Source: Antedon mediterranea (Eukaryota; Echinodermata; Crinoidea; Comatulida; Antedonidae). Taken from it: 64,000 nt of DNA. Numbering within the stretch: the stretch's first letter is position 1; every line of letters begins with the position of its first letter. Positions 1-27,917 of this stretch are shown here, piece by piece. The notes below the pieces were generated by a model, which ran no database searches, was not told where the DNA came from, and was given only the letters and a program-made list of their open reading frames with translations. The position numbers were made by a program, and so were the translations under genes. The stretch lies in NCBI RefSeq assembly GCF_964355755.1, contig NC_092679.1, positions 3,472,001 to 3,536,000 of the forward strand, read 5' to 3'.

Positions 1-15649
<15,649 letters not shown>

Positions 15650-16323
15650 AGTGCAAATTAAATTAAAGATTTTTTACAGAATCTGACAACGTGTGCACAC
15701 ACAGCAGCCAAACGATACTGTTGTTTCGCTCGAGTCAGAAATGTATTTATAAGATTTATTGTATACTGCCCTCTATAATAAATTGCGAACTGTTACATCA
15801 TATTAGAACTTTTGTCCTGTAGTGCATGCCTGGTTTAATTAAATTACAACACTTTACTATAAATTGGTGTGGCTTTTGTCTTTTTATCATACCACTGAGT
15901 GATTGATGAATTCTTACCTATTGTTTGATGAGTCTCTTATAGTAATGCTTTTTTTGGGAATTTAATGACATTTTATATTTACCGCGTAACAGCAAATCCG
16001 AACGCATTCCAGTAAATGATTAAACACATGATTATTAGAATTATATCGACGCTCGCTTCTATCAATACTTTTATGCTCGTTTGCTAGAACATATGAGTAA
16101 CTACGGTTCGTCACTCCAAGCCGACTTTGCTGCGTTTTGTCGCATGAAATAGTTTCTCTATGATCAATGCGTTTCACATACAGGAAAAAGAAAAAAAGGA
16201 AAAAGAAAAAAAGGATAAAGAAAGTGCTGTATGAAACAAAAAAATAGGACGTTTACTAGTGACTTGTGCAAACAAGATTGGCCAACCAATTGTCTGCTTG
16301 TAACTTTGATGAATAGTGTATTC

Positions 16324-16446
16324 TACAGCTATGTCTACACTATCAAACTTTATGACAACAAAAATGGATGGTGTCATATCACTACTATATTTGGGCACAT
16401 CATATTTTTTTGTCCCATTATGTTTGATTGTGGAGACAGAGCTTTA
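16324..16446. mobile_element. MITE family 1, copy 9 (intergenic)
   Basis: A short copy with both ends (CTATGTCTACACTATCAAAC and TTTGATTGTGGAGACAGAGC) and a shortened core. Confidence 0.8.
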
Positions 16447-16761
16447 AACTGGACGTCTGTGTGTGTGATGATGTTACATCTAAAGGAGCAGAATTACTCC
16501 ATGATATTTAAAGGATGACGAAAAGAAAAGGAACTTTATATATATATATATATTGATGTGCATTGTCCATTGAGATCCAGCCACTGATACCCACATCACA
16601 GCATTGTCATTTTTTTCAGTATTTTGCCTTTGGATTTATATATTGATGTGCAATTAATTTAGTTATAGACATCGCTTCAACTTATTTATTTTGATATATC
16701 AACAAAAATATGTGCAAATCAATCAATAAACAATATGTACACATTTTCTGAACAAAGATCT

Positions 16762-16767
16762 TTTATT
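16762..16767 (-). terminator. Candidate poly(A) signal for RPS29
   Basis: AATAAA on the minus strand, about 200 nt past the RPS29 stop codon. A nearer usable variant cannot be excluded. Confidence 0.45.
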
Positions 16768-16967
16768 ACGGAATCCTCATAGGCGTTTCCAGAATGTTAT
16801 ACTGTATGTACATTTATTAGCATTAGTATAAGTGGTTTGCACAACCATATCAATGGGTTCCTTTCTTTTGTTTCTTTCCAATATTTAAGATGTTGTTTGT
16901 TCTACAGTCTTTATCTTCTCTTATCTAACAACAGCGCTACTCCCTGAGAATCCATAAGCTTGATCTG

Positions 16968-18731
16968 TTAGTCCAACTGAAAATAAAAAACAAAGTTTCT
17001 TGAGTAATTGTTCATTCAGTTGTTTAATCAAATTTATGTAAAATGAGGCATGGGCTTGTTTCTGATACAAGCCTCTTGAACCTCCTAAGGGCCAATTTAC
17101 AGACGAGCGGAAACTATGTAGCTTGTCCCACATAGAATCTGTATCTATCCAGAACGGAAAACCTCGCGTCCGCTCCACATTTTGTGTAAATGGCCATAAG
17201 AAATAACATAGATGCTATATTTTTATTACCGTTACCACTCATCTGTGTAAATTGGCCCTTACATGGTAATTGCAATATACATTATTATAGTGTTATATTA
17301 AATCTCTCTGCTCATTGAAATACTAGCTGCTGTACTACTGTTATTGTCTGGTGTGCATTTAATGTGTGGTAGCCATAATAGAGCTACTGTATTGTACCAA
17401 AAACCGTTAGCATTTAAACATTTTAACTAGATATTAAAATTATCATTTTAAACCCAGAGCTACACTTTAATGCTGTTAAGATTTATATTCTATAATAAAC
17501 AATACTCGGATTTTGTACGAACATATTTTTGGAATGAAATATAGTCAAATGCAAATATTTACCTTCTGGAAACCAATATCATTAGCATACATTCTGAAGC
17601 ACTGCCTACAAATGTTTAAGCCATACTTTCGGATAAGACCATGCCTATTGCCACATACACGACTGAAAAATACAATAATATAATAGTTAATTAATACAAT
17701 AATGTACAGTAATTAATCTGTTTTGGTATCGGGTTGCCCTAGCAGCTACCTGGGGCCTGGAAAACTAAGCAATATTTATTAATGCGCAGTCTGCAATTAT
17801 GCTAGCCGTCCTGCAATCCAGGAAATTTGACACCTATATCAAGATCAATAACTGGAATGGTGAGAAACAGTCAGTGGAAAGCAACCAATGTGCACCTGTA
17901 CATTCGGCTGGCTTTAGGATGAAGCGAGCAATTCCAAATAGACACAACCTACACCAGTCTTTATCATTGACCACGGAACATTTTCGCCAGTGTAGCGTAG
18001 CAAAAAGCTATACAAAACAACCTTATTGCTACACATTTTGAAAATTGTGTAGCAAAAAATACAATACAAAACTATGTTTCTCGACTTAAAAATCAGTTTG
18101 ATTGGCAATATTGCTAAACAAAATTTTTAAATGAAAATTTTCCCTGTTGACAATGACATTATTTATCAAACGTAATAGCTCCGCCTCTCTAGTCAGGTCT
18201 ATACTCTAGCTAGAGCCTAGGCTATTATATAAATTTAGTAATAACTAACTCTAGGCCTAGGCTCTAGCCTAAAAGTATTAGTATAGTAGTAGTTGTAGTA
18301 GGCAGAATAGATTATTATAATGTATAAAATTGAGTTACGCTTTAGTTAGGGGTAGATTGCAGCCACTTTGTACTAATTATTTTAGGCTTCCTTTTCTTGT
18401 CATCAACATCATCAAATATTTAACTTTTGATTCCCAGCCCATAGAGTTTGTAGGCAGGCCCATCGTCCATCATTCAATCGCAATTGTCCGCCGCGACACA
18501 TGTTCATGAATTGGATGGTGTTCTGTCGCGCGCACACACCGCACTGCATGCGGCTAACTTATAAACCGGTAAATTTGTTATTTTCAGCATGCAAGTTTCA
18601 ATAAATTTATTCAATTCACAAAGTAAAATAAATATTAAACATTCCTAGCCATAAATATTATCAATTTACCATGTCCTAGAGCCTGGGCCAAATTTTCTTG
18701 GATGAGAATACCAAATATTATCGAAACCCAT
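16968..18731 (-). CDS. RPS29: Small ribosomal subunit protein uS14 (RPS29), complete
   Basis: Zinc-binding protein of the 40S subunit head. Three coding exons: 18670-18731 (62 nt), 17563-17662 (100 nt), 16968-16976 (9 nt, encoding only the final Leu-Asp-stop). Phases close exactly to 56 aa, the usual metazoan length. The sequence begins [19 protein letters not shown], contains [15 protein letters not shown] and ends DIGFQKLD. Four cysteines form the expected C-X2-C...C-X2-C zinc site. The acceptors TTTTTCAG and TTTTCAG are strong. The tiny last exon makes the gene easy to miss. Residues 2-6 differ from the vertebrate GHQQL; the remainder is highly conserved, so the call is secure. Confidence 0.96.
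17985..18147. repeat. Dispersed repeat, family 3, copy 1 (RPS29 intron 1)
   Basis: A block of about 163 bp starting near CGCCAGTGTAGCGTAGC and containing AACTATGTTTCTCGACT, with a near-identical copy in the same orientation at 21553-21716. Internally it has partly inverted segments (GTAGCAAAAAGCTA... / ...TTGTGTAGCAAAAAA), so it may be a small non-autonomous element. Confidence 0.7.
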
Positions 18732-20289
18732 GATGGCGATTTATGCGAAAGGCCGATATACCTTATTCTCACAACGTTGGTTGAAATAATTACCCACAAT
18801 TCAATTAAATCTGTTCACGATTTGTTTTATCATAAATGGTGTTGTATTGTATGATATATTTCACAGCAAACTTATATTTGGTATTAATTAAAGTCTAAGT
18901 AGTTAAGTTTGCTTATTCTAGATTTTTATTTTTTTTCTAGCAATTTAAACGGTTTTATATGGTATGGTGGATTATTGATGGGTGTGGTTTTAAGGTAAGA
19001 CCATTCGCGGCGAGTACTCTGGTTCCCGGCGGCGATTTTATTAATAACATATGGAACGCCAAAAATGCATTTACTCTTATATTCAAAGGCTATTATCTGC
19101 AAAGGGGCCAGGAGATAATAATTGTCTTTATTGATCGTATGGTACGTGATGCTTATTCAATAATATACTGTGTACAATATCATTTTATCATCACCACATT
19201 CATGCATCATCGTCGCATTAAAGTACTCAAAAAATAAATGACATTACACCACAATAAATAACTTCTAAGTTCTAATAAAATGTTTTTAATTCTACCTCAC
19301 AATGGTTCATAAAAAATCATAAAATATGTAGGCCTACAAACTGTGTACCGTAATAGTATGGTTATCAACAAACGTCACAAAATACCAATATTAAGCATTC
19401 TCGATTTGTATCATTTTCCAATATTTTACTACACTGTGTAGGCCTACTACTACTACATAGCCAACATGCAACATTTTTGTAGGCCATGCGTTACGGTCAT
19501 GCACTTGTTGTGAGCGTTGGATTACCATGTCTAATTAACGGTAGGAAGGAGATATGACCGGTTACATCCGCTGAAGGCGTGTTATCTCATCCTCCTTGAG
19601 AACATTGAAAAACAGCATTGATTATACACATAATAATTGGGCATACACACAGTATACATTACTACTAATACTATTTACGTTTACTGACCTAAAATATTAT
19701 TAAGGAGACATATAATTCGAGCGCTTAAATTAAAATAAAAATTGTGCGGGCAAAAATATGGGTGCGCGCGCACATAATGTGGCTTTGGGTGTGTGCGCAC
19801 TCGATAAAAATACCCTGTAAATTTAAACATTTTAGCACCCGGTTCTAGCACCATTTTTGAAGCACCAATATCTTAATAATACATAATAACGCCACATTCT
19901 TTAAACTAATTAAAGTTATGCTTATCATCAGTAATTAGTAATATTTTTTGACACACTATTCCATAAGACTATCATTAACGGTTTAGGCTTAGTAGAACCC
20001 ATAATTTGAGACACCTCCATTCAGGGGACACTGTTGTATTCAGGTGTCCCCTTATGATGGCATGGTTCTGCTGCATCCAAAACACGTACCTCTCAAGTCA
20101 AAATGACATATGTATGTTAAACTGTTATACTAAGTTACAGTACGTTCTGTATTTTTGAGTTATTTAATTTCTGTACTACATAAATATGGTTTGATATCTT
20201 ATTAATTACTGTATGAGTTACTGGAATAATATATCTGGTATATTGCATTCAAGTTAAATATCTATATTGTCATATTGCAACAAACTAGC

Positions 20290-20467
20290 TATCCCACTAG
20301 CGACAAGCAACACAAGGACGTAACGCAACGCAAGTGAATTAACCGATCACAAGCGATGGCTTATTCGCTTGTGATTGCTAACTGTCTATAACTTCGCTTG
20401 TCATTGGTTAAAACGCTTGCTTTGCGTTTACGTCCTTGCGTTACGTTCTAGTGGGAACCACGCTTTA
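20290..20467. mobile_element. MITE family 2, copy 1
   Basis: Inverted ends near TCCCACTAGCGAC and TCTAGTGGGAACCACGC flank inverted inner arms rich in ACGCAACGCAAG and CCAATCACAAGCG. The same 170-180 bp element recurs at 23270-23437 and 60189-60364. Confidence 0.85.
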
Positions 20468-21100
20468 CGGATCATGTCAAAATTATTCTACTGCAGTTAC
20501 TGCATGACATTTTAAAATATTATATTATTATTTATATATATCATTTTTTTTTATTTTCTGGGGTCTTTCTCGAGACAAGAAACTTGATTTCTTCTAGAGA
20601 AGACCCCAAATGATGGCTTATTAACATGTTTTCATTTATGTACACACCTATATATTATACTGTATAATGCCATTGTTGAACAAATAAATGTTTTTTGAAC
20701 TTATTTGATTTTTTGTTTGTTTATGAGAAGTTATGAGGAAATCAAGAAACGGTGTGTAATAGTTTCCCTGGAGGAAATAAATAGTTATTAGTTTATAGTT
20801 AGTTCTGGTAAGAGAAAACTAGTGCTAGATAATTGCATGAGGAAACAAAACGTAGTTACTGCAGTAACTGCAATAGAATAATTTTGACATGGTCTCTTAG
20901 TTATATATATTATACCGTTATTCTTAAAAATATTATTATTATAAGCATAGAATCTTGAACAATATAAATATTGCCTGTTTGTTGATACGGTATTACTACA
21001 GACAACTCAATACAAGAAAACTTTCTTAATATGTCATAGTATGTCATGTAGAATTCTATGTAAATGTATTGCAGGAAGGGAGACAGTTAAATCTCACTCT

Positions 21101-21265
21101 TAGGCTCTTTCTACACTATCAAACTAATTTGACAAAAAAGTGTGATGTGCCCATATATGGTAGTGATATGCCCCAATATGGTAGTTATATGACGTCATCG
21201 TGTCCATATAAGGGCACAGCACATGTTTTTGTCACATAAAGTTTGATAGTGTAGACAGAGCTTTA
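21101..21265. mobile_element. MITE family 1, copy 10
   Basis: Ends TAGGCTCTTTCTACACTATC and GATAGTGTAGACAGAGC; the core is in the opposite orientation to copy 1. Confidence 0.85.
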
Positions 21266-21387
21266 AAGGAATAAAATACCATTACATCGACTGTCAAATT
21301 ATTGCATATTGTGTATATGGATATATTTGTTGTCGATACTATTAGAAAAGTAAAGAATACGACCAATATCAGACCAGGTGACCATTC

Positions 21388-21521
21388 TAAAGCTCTGTCT
21401 ACACTATCAAACTGTATGTCCACCATACTGTATATGGACACGATGACGTCATATAACTACAATATTTGGGCACATCACACTTTTGTTGTCAAACTTGTTT
21501 GATAGTGTAAACAAAGCTTTA
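21388..21521. mobile_element. MITE family 1, copy 11
   Basis: Ends AAGCTCTGTCTACACTATC and GATAGTGTAAACAAAGC, about 120 bp from copy 10. Confidence 0.85.
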
Positions 21522-21552
21522 TGGATGCATGATCACCATGGCAGGGAATAAT

Positions 21553-21716
21553 TTCGCCAGTGTAGCATAGCAAAAAGCTAAACAAAACAACCTTATTGCT
21601 ACACATTTCTAAAATTGTATAGCAAAAAAGACAATACAAAACTATGTTTCTCGACTAAAAAATCAGTTTGATTAGCAATAATTGCTAAACAAAATTTTAA
21701 AATGAAATTTTTCCCT
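21553..21716. repeat. Dispersed repeat, family 3, copy 2
   Basis: Near-identical to 17985-18147 in the same orientation, from CGCCAGTGTAGCATAGC to ATTTTTCCCTG. Confidence 0.7.
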
Positions 21717-22171
21717 GCATGGACCTGAACCTGAACCCAGAAACCTATTCCTTGAATTGAAAAGATCGTCCTAATATTGCTCTTAGTCTTACGCTCATTG
21801 TATCCAGAAAATCAAAAGAAACATCCTTTCTAGTATCCATTGCCTGAAAGCCTTAGTTTTTCACAATCGCGTACGATTGGTCATATAAACATCTGGCAAA
21901 AGCAACATGCTACTATACTATCCTTCGTAAAAATACTATCAATTTTAAAATGACTGAAAAGATTTGTAGGCCCTTACTGCATAAAAATGAAACTTAACTC
22001 CTAAAATGTTTTTTTTTAAATAGAAAAATAAAGCGGCGGCGCGGCAAGGGTCACAATCGCGCACGGTACGATTGATCATTTAGTGCTACGCTAAAGTTAA
22101 ACAGCAATTGATGAAATCAAACAAAGTTCTTTGGTATCAACATGCCCTTGCGATACAAGCTAAAATAACTA

Positions 22172-23173
22172 TTATGCTAGGCCAACAAACCTCTCACTGA
22201 CATCCCACAATTTTTTTCGTATACCGTCATCCCTTGCAGACGTTCCGACCTGTTTCTTAGTGCAATCACTAAAATAACCGCCATGCGCTTCGTCTAACTC
22301 ATTAGACACTGCGCAATAAATTGATGTTTGCGCTCCTTGCATCGGGGACTTGAGGATATACCAAATAAAGGGCCAGATAAGACGATATACCCAATCTCTA
22401 AACAGTCGTCGCACGATCATCGTGTTGACACCACCAGGATTCACCGAGCACACCGTCACACCGGTGTTGCTTAGTCGTTCGCGTAACTCGTTCGCTAAGT
22501 ACACATTTGCAAGCTTACTTCGATTGTACGCGACAACTCGGTTATACCCCTTCTCGGAATTCAAATTATCGAATTCAATCGATCCATAAGCGTGGGTTAG
22601 CGACGAGACGATGACAATTCGGCTAGGTGCAGACCGTTTTAGGAGGTCCAGGAGTAAGTTGGTGAGAAGAAAATGACCTAAATGATTCACTCCGAAATGT
22701 GACTCAAACCCATCTTCTGTCTTGGAAAACGGATGGAAAAATATGCCAGCGTTGTTGATAAGAACATCTAGTTGTGTGAGTTCTTGGTTAATCTCCTTAC
22801 AAAATTGTCGAATAGATTTAAACGAAGCCAAGTCCAAATGTTTGACTTTCAGTTGACTATTGCCTGTTTCACGCACTATCTCCATCTTTGCAGTTTCCCC
22901 TTTAATGACGTCACGGCAAGCCAGGATCACACTCGCGTTGCGACGTGCTAAGTCCATTGCTGTTGCTTTTCCGATTCCGGAGTTGGCTCCGGTGATGATG
23001 ACCGTTTTCCCGGTCATGTCAATACTGCTCTTGCAAACTCCTCCGACAAGATAGTACTTGAGTAAGGCCAACAAGAGGAAGCACACACCCATAGTGGCAG
23101 CAATGGTCATAGTGACGTCATCTTGAAGGTTGTCGGTATTTCTTCCAACCATCAAGGTTTCGTTTTGTTCCAT
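22172..23173 (-). CDS. Retinol dehydrogenase-like short-chain dehydrogenase (SDR gene A)
   Basis: NADP(H)-dependent oxidoreductase of the classical SDR fold, resembling vertebrate RDH11-14, which act on retinoids and other carbonyls at membranes. The single open exon encodes 333 aa. An N-terminal hydrophobic stretch (about 22-42) suggests a membrane anchor. Cofactor motif TGANSGIG is at 61-68, NNAG at 140-143, a serine pair at 190-191 and the catalytic Tyr216-X3-Lys220. Length and motif spacing fit the family and all catalytic residues are present. A splice acceptor (TTTTCAG) lies 11 nt upstream of the ATG, so an upstream exon exists and the true start may differ. Substrate cannot be told from sequence. 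The neighbour at 28842-29837 is a diverged paralogue on the same strand. Confidence 0.93.
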   Translation of the reverse strand: MEQNETLMVGRNTDNLQDDVTMTIAATMGVCFLLLALLKYYLVGGVCKSSIDMTGKTVIITGANSGIGKATAMDLARRNASVILACRDVIKGETAKMEIVRETGNSQLKVKHLDLASFKSIRQFCKEINQELTQLDVLINNAGIFFHPFSKTEDGFESHFGVNHLGHFLLTNLLLDLLKRSAPSRIVIVSSLTHAYGSIEFDNLNSEKGYNRVVAYNRSKLANVYLANELRERLSNTGVTVCSVNPGGVNTMIVRRLFRDWVYRLIWPFIWYILKSPMQGAQTSIYCAVSNELDEAHGGYFSDCTKKQVGTSARDDGIRKKLWDVSERFVGLA

Positions 23174-23269
23174 TATTATATTTTCTGAAAAGAAACAAGA
23201 AATAAGAGTATTTTTTACTATTTATTATATAACCACGAAAATTAAGAGGCATGACGCACCAAAGCCACT

Positions 23270-23437
23270 AGAATGTAACGCAAGGACGTAAACGCAACGC
23301 AAGCGTTTTAACCAATGACAAGCGAAGTTATAGACAGTTAGCAATCACAAGCGAATAAGCCATCGCTTGTGATTGGTCAATTCACTTGCGTTGCGTTACG
23401 TCCTTGCGTTGCGTCGCTAGTGGGAACCACGCTTTAC
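23270..23437. mobile_element. MITE family 2, copy 2
   Basis: Near-identical in sequence and inverted arms to the copy at 20290-20467, in the opposite orientation; ends GTCGCTAGTGGGAACCACGC. Confidence 0.85.
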
Positions 23438-24923
23438 CTGCCTGCCTGCTGTCATTCTGGCGACGGGCTAGGTTGACGCCCAGGTCGATAACAATTTCTA
23501 GTTATCAATTGATTGTAAATTAAAGCTTTCAATTGCACAAAACTTTTTTAAAATGTACATATAACAGACAAAAATTAAGTAATTTACACATAGTTCGAGC
23601 TTTGTGGTTGTAGCGCTTTAGAGAAAATTTAATTTGTTTAGTCGCTATACAAAATACCGTTATTATTATTATTGACAATGTTTAGACTTTGGAAAACAAG
23701 ATAAACTGGGATTTACATTTTAGAGTTTGTTTTAAATTTTAAAAACCAAAACAAACACACATTGACAAACCCGGTTTCTCAATCTTTAAAACGAGACAGA
23801 GCAGGAAGGAAATCATTAACCAGTAGAAAATTAATTACTACCGCCTTGAATTTTACCGCGGAATTCCGAGGTGTTTTTTTTTTGTTATTTCTTTTCCACT
23901 AATATATTAATATTTAGTACCGTAGCAAGTGAACATTCGTATATATATTTGTAGTAAACATCTGGATAAGGATAAATTACATTTTTAGACGAATTCGTGA
24001 TATAACACAGATCTAATTCAGTCCGATCCCAGGAGAGTCAACAAATTAACTATTGTTTAGCAATTTTTTTTGTCAAGATCGGTACGCGAATTTTCTATAC
24101 TCGATGGGTTCGTTACTGATTTTAGAGTTGTAGTTAAAAAAACTGTGAATGAAATGAAGTGTATATTAAAAACGTACTTGTTCATAAAACATATTGAAAA
24201 ACCTTTAATTAAGGTCTGTCTATCAAACGCACGTCGGACGTAAACGCTACGCAATGCGTCTTGCGTTACGTCCATACCCACCAGCTTAACGAATAAAGAG
24301 AGGAACTTACCAGACGACTGATTTTAATAAATTGTTATTAAAGACCTTGTTGTAATTACCCTTCTTCATGGACGGACGGTATAATTTTACTGAAATACAG
24401 TAAAGTTATTCATTTACAAGGATGTTTACACGATCTGAGTTAAGTATTATTATAAATATGATATTTATTATTAATAATACCAGCAAATAAAGACACTGAC
24501 AAATACGCGTATTACGATCGGAGGCTTCCTCACCCTTCCGGGTATCTTAGGCTTTGGTGTGCAATGGTAAATAGAAAACGCAATGAAATTGTAAGAGAAC
24601 TTGATTTGATGGTGATATGTCAAAATGGTTAATTTACTGTAAGCCTACTGGTTGCAACTCGTGTATGTTTAGCGCGCGTTTGGCGTAGAAGCGCTGCGTT
24701 TTAATACAGTAGTTGTGGTAACACATTAATTTTACCTTTAATTTGCATCCTGTGTGAATACATCGTTATTTTAATGCCATTTCTAGTTAGGATTATGTAT
24801 CTCTATCAGGGGAATGTCGACACAAACATTAATAGTGCATACGATCCAAGATTTTGAAATAGTGGAAAGGGGGACTCGAGGAGGGGCCGAAACATGTTTG
24901 TGATACTAATGCTGAACTTACCC

Positions 24924-25092
24924 TAAAGTTCTGTCTACACTATCAAACTATAGTTTGACAAAAAAATGTGATGTAGGCCTATCCATAAGGACATGATAAT
25001 GTCATATTATTACTACCATATTTAAACATATCAATACAATATTTGGCCACATCACACATTTTAATAGTAGTTTGAGTGTAAACAGAGCTTTA
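24924..25092. mobile_element. MITE family 1, copy 12
   Basis: Left end AAGTTCTGTCTACACTATC; the right end is degenerate (TTTGAGTGTAAACAGAGC). Confidence 0.75.
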
Positions 25093-25190
25093 TTAATGTC
25101 TTATCTTACTAGACCTATATTGTCATTTTCAAAATTGAGAGGCGGTGGTTGGCTCTCATCCTTTGAATCCACTAAATTATTCTTTTGTTA

Positions 25191-25251
25191 TTTGGGCATA
25201 TCACTACTATATTTGGTCCTCAAAATATCAAACTAGTTGATAACAGAGCTT
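25191..25251. mobile_element. MITE family 1, copy 13 (fragment)
   Basis: Only the right half remains (TTTGGGCATATCACTACTAT ... TAACAGAGCTTA). Confidence 0.5.
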
Positions 25252-25374
25252 AATGATACAGACGTATGTATGTTTTTAAAAACAAAGCAACCGGCGTCTA
25301 CTTCCTGTCTAATAATAGAGGAGTATGCCAAGAAGCAACATTCAGACAATTCAAAATAAAGAAAGTGATCTTAC

Positions 25375-25384
25375 CGAAATCCAT
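25375..25384 (-). other. Possible upstream first exon of SDR gene A
   Basis: The minus strand has ATGGATTTCG followed by a good donor GTAAGATC. Joined to the acceptor before 23184, the phase is correct and the frame runs MDFENII into the SDR without a stop. Distance (2.2 kb) and brevity make this tentative. Confidence 0.3.
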
Positions 25385-26286
25385 TTTGTATATAACTTAT
25401 TCACTAATAATAAGATAGGCTACTTCATGAAGTAAAAATGTACCAACATTCACAACCCATATGTTTACCCAGACAGATTTGTATAACCCCCGTTGATTAT
25501 TGGCAGTATGTTTTCTTCGGGGCCTATACTAAGCATAAATGAAGCACGGTACATGACTTATACGAACACGTCGTAATTGCCGGTGACTCATAAGAAGACA
25601 AATCTAATAGTTTATTGACCTTTTAACTTTTAATGAACTAGGCCTACTTGTAATTTACGTAAGTGCAGTGTTATTACTTTAGCGCATGGAAAACTGAAAA
25701 TTTAAGCATAGAGCTATAAATTCTAATTTATAGTTCCATGATTTAAGTCATTTAGTGACACTTATCAATAAATCGATTACTAATCGATCGATACCAAACA
25801 ATATACATACAAATTAAATAGTGTCATCAACTCCGTCGAAGAATAATTGCATCCAATTTAACTGTCGATTTTAAGAAATTGGAGGGAGGGGGAGGATTAC
25901 GCATGCTGATAAAATGGCGGTATAATTTAATATGGCCTATAGGCTATTATTATTATTTGACTAAGGAAACTCTGGTTTTAAAGGGCAATAAAGAGCTTCA
26001 AAAACAAAATTTAAACAAAAATCTATATAACGGACAAATATCTATTCAGAGTGTTTAGTCAGTAGCATTTAGACAAATGTATGGTTGGTTGTACTATTAT
26101 AAATTATAACTTTCCTATATGTACTGTGAGATAACAACAAAACCAGGCCTGTGTTTTGTACGTTAACTTTAACAACAAACGAGATATATTTAGCACCATC
26201 TACTGTAACTAGAGGCCACAATTTTAAAATTTTAAAAATTCATAATAAATCGAAACACAGACAGAAATGACAAAACTATACTTAAA

Positions 26287-26661
26287 TTGTTTTATAACTC
26301 TGTAATTCTCAGTGTAATACTTTTTTGTAATGTTTGTTTTTATGGTAATACAATGCAAAAAGATAAAATTAAACTTAATCGAATAGGAAATAGAGCAATT
26401 AGACTAGTAGGAGAGCACTTACCTGATGTTGAATCCTTGTATAAAGAAAATGTGTTAAAAAAAGTAAAAAGTATCATTGATGATGAAACACATCCTCTTC
26501 ACAAACAATTTGCTCTCATGAATTCTGGCATAAGACTACGTGCACTTAATACCAAAACAAAACGGTTTAGGTGCTCGTTTGAGCCATATAACCAAAAACA
26601 AAGAGGGACTCTCAAACCTTATAGTCTCGGCCTAAAAAGGTCAATATATAAATCAAGGTAA
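26287..26661 (+). pseudogene. LINE reverse-transcriptase C-terminal fragment
   Basis: About 124 residues resembling the region after the RT domain of jockey/CR1-type non-LTR retrotransposons, with a KLNRIGNRAIRLV segment near residue 30 and a basic C-terminus. There is no RT catalytic motif or proper ATG start. It is a 5'-truncated insertion, as usual for LINEs, and not a host gene. Confidence 0.6.
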
Positions 26662-27539
26662 AAATAATCATTTATTTGTCTTTTTGATTTATATGCCTAT
26701 ATTACATTAACAACAAAAAGTATAATGAAATAATATATATTTATTTCCTCAGAATGACAAAATATAAACAAGTTGTAACTCCTAGGCCTAGTATTATTAT
26801 TAGTAATAATTAAGTATTACCGGTTGCGCCTATATAGTATTACTATTTATATTAAAATATTAGGCCTATATGATAAATATATAGCCTATAGCCATAAACA
26901 TGTGTAGGCCTAGGCCTAGGCCTAGCAAAGAATTTTTTTTTTATAAATTATAATTATATACGTTATCATTCTTACCGTTCTCGTCCGAAACCAATAATAT
27001 TAATAGTGGTATATAATAATTAATAATAGAGTATCTGACATTATTTCATAATATGTGATTTCGCTTACCAACGTTCTCTTTGATGACGCACATCATGACA
27101 CTTTTGACGACTACTAGGCCTAAGATAGGCCTATCTCTTCCCCACACTCTGTCGAGAGAGTGGTGGGGGAAGAGGGGGTCCGGTGGGTGGTAAGAAAGAA
27201 AGGCATGTCATCAACAAACAGCTTTTTATAGGCTAGCTAGGCCTAGCTAGTTAGGATACACGTTATACTGCAGTTGAATTTCAAAGTCAATACTCACACT
27301 TTTCATCGTATTCCTCTGACAGATGTTGATATAAATAGTACAGAAATAGATAGAGGCCTTTTTAGACCTACAAACTACTGTAAAAACAAAAACCAACTTA
27401 ACAATACACACACGCGCAAACCGCGCGCGGCGCCCCAGAAGCGCGTGCACACATGGACACATTAAATTATCAATACACTTCCAATCCCCCACAGAGCCAG
27501 TACGAGAGTTCAAACGCAAGAGGTATGCAGTCAATATGA

Positions 27540-27917
27540 GTTCCCATTTGGACGCAAAGTGTGAACGTAAGCCGTAACGTAAGCGAATTGACCAATCACA
27601 AACGACAGTTCGAATAATCCATCGCTTTGATTGGTCAGTTCGCATGGGTTGCGGCTCACGTCTTTGCGCTGCGTCCTAGTGGGAACCAATTACCGTAGCA
27701 TGTGCGTAACTAATTGGTTGCAACTCCTTCGTGTTTGGACTGTAATGAGACACTTTACTAAAGCTTGGTTCCCATTTGGACGCAAAGTGTGGACGTAAGC
27801 CGTAACGTAAGCGAATTGACCAATCACAAACGACAGTTCGAATAATCCATCGCTTTGATTGGTCAGTTCGCATGGGTTGCGGCTCACGTCTTTGCGCTGC
27901 GTCCTAGTAGGAACCAA
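27540..27917. repeat. Tandem pair of family 2-like MITEs
   Basis: Two near-identical copies of about 149 bp (27540-27688 and 27769-27917) run from CCCATTTGGACGCAAAGTG to GCGTCCTAGTGGGAACC or its variant. Internal CCAATCACAAACGAC and TTTGATTGGTCAG form inverted arms. Further partial relatives lie at about 24215-24277, 27923-28025 and 28565-28690. The open frames here are shadows of the repeat. Confidence 0.75.

Larger units (their letters stand above)
15650..16967. other. EPRS upstream / RPS29 downstream intergenic region
   Basis: Holds the presumed EPRS promoter just above 15649, MITE copy 9, an inverted copy of the 5.7 kb repeat (about 16562-16632) and a TA microsatellite at about 16537-16551. 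No further coding region recognised. Confidence 0.6.
18732..22171. other. Intergenic region between RPS29 and SDR gene A
   Basis: AT-rich, no coding region recognised. Contains a CCAAT-type MITE (20290-20467), a hairpin at about 20560-20608 (GGGGTCTTTCTC...GAGAAGACCCC), two family 1 MITEs and the second family 3 repeat. The RPS29 promoter is expected just above 18731. Confidence 0.6.

Noticed and set aside
18959-19237. 92-aa plus-strand frame upstream of RPS29
   Set aside because: No homology recognised, no splice or promoter context; compatible with chance.
27247-27917. Frames containing RTDQSKRWIIRTVVCDWSIR
   Set aside because: Duplicate frames inside tandem family 2 MITE copies.
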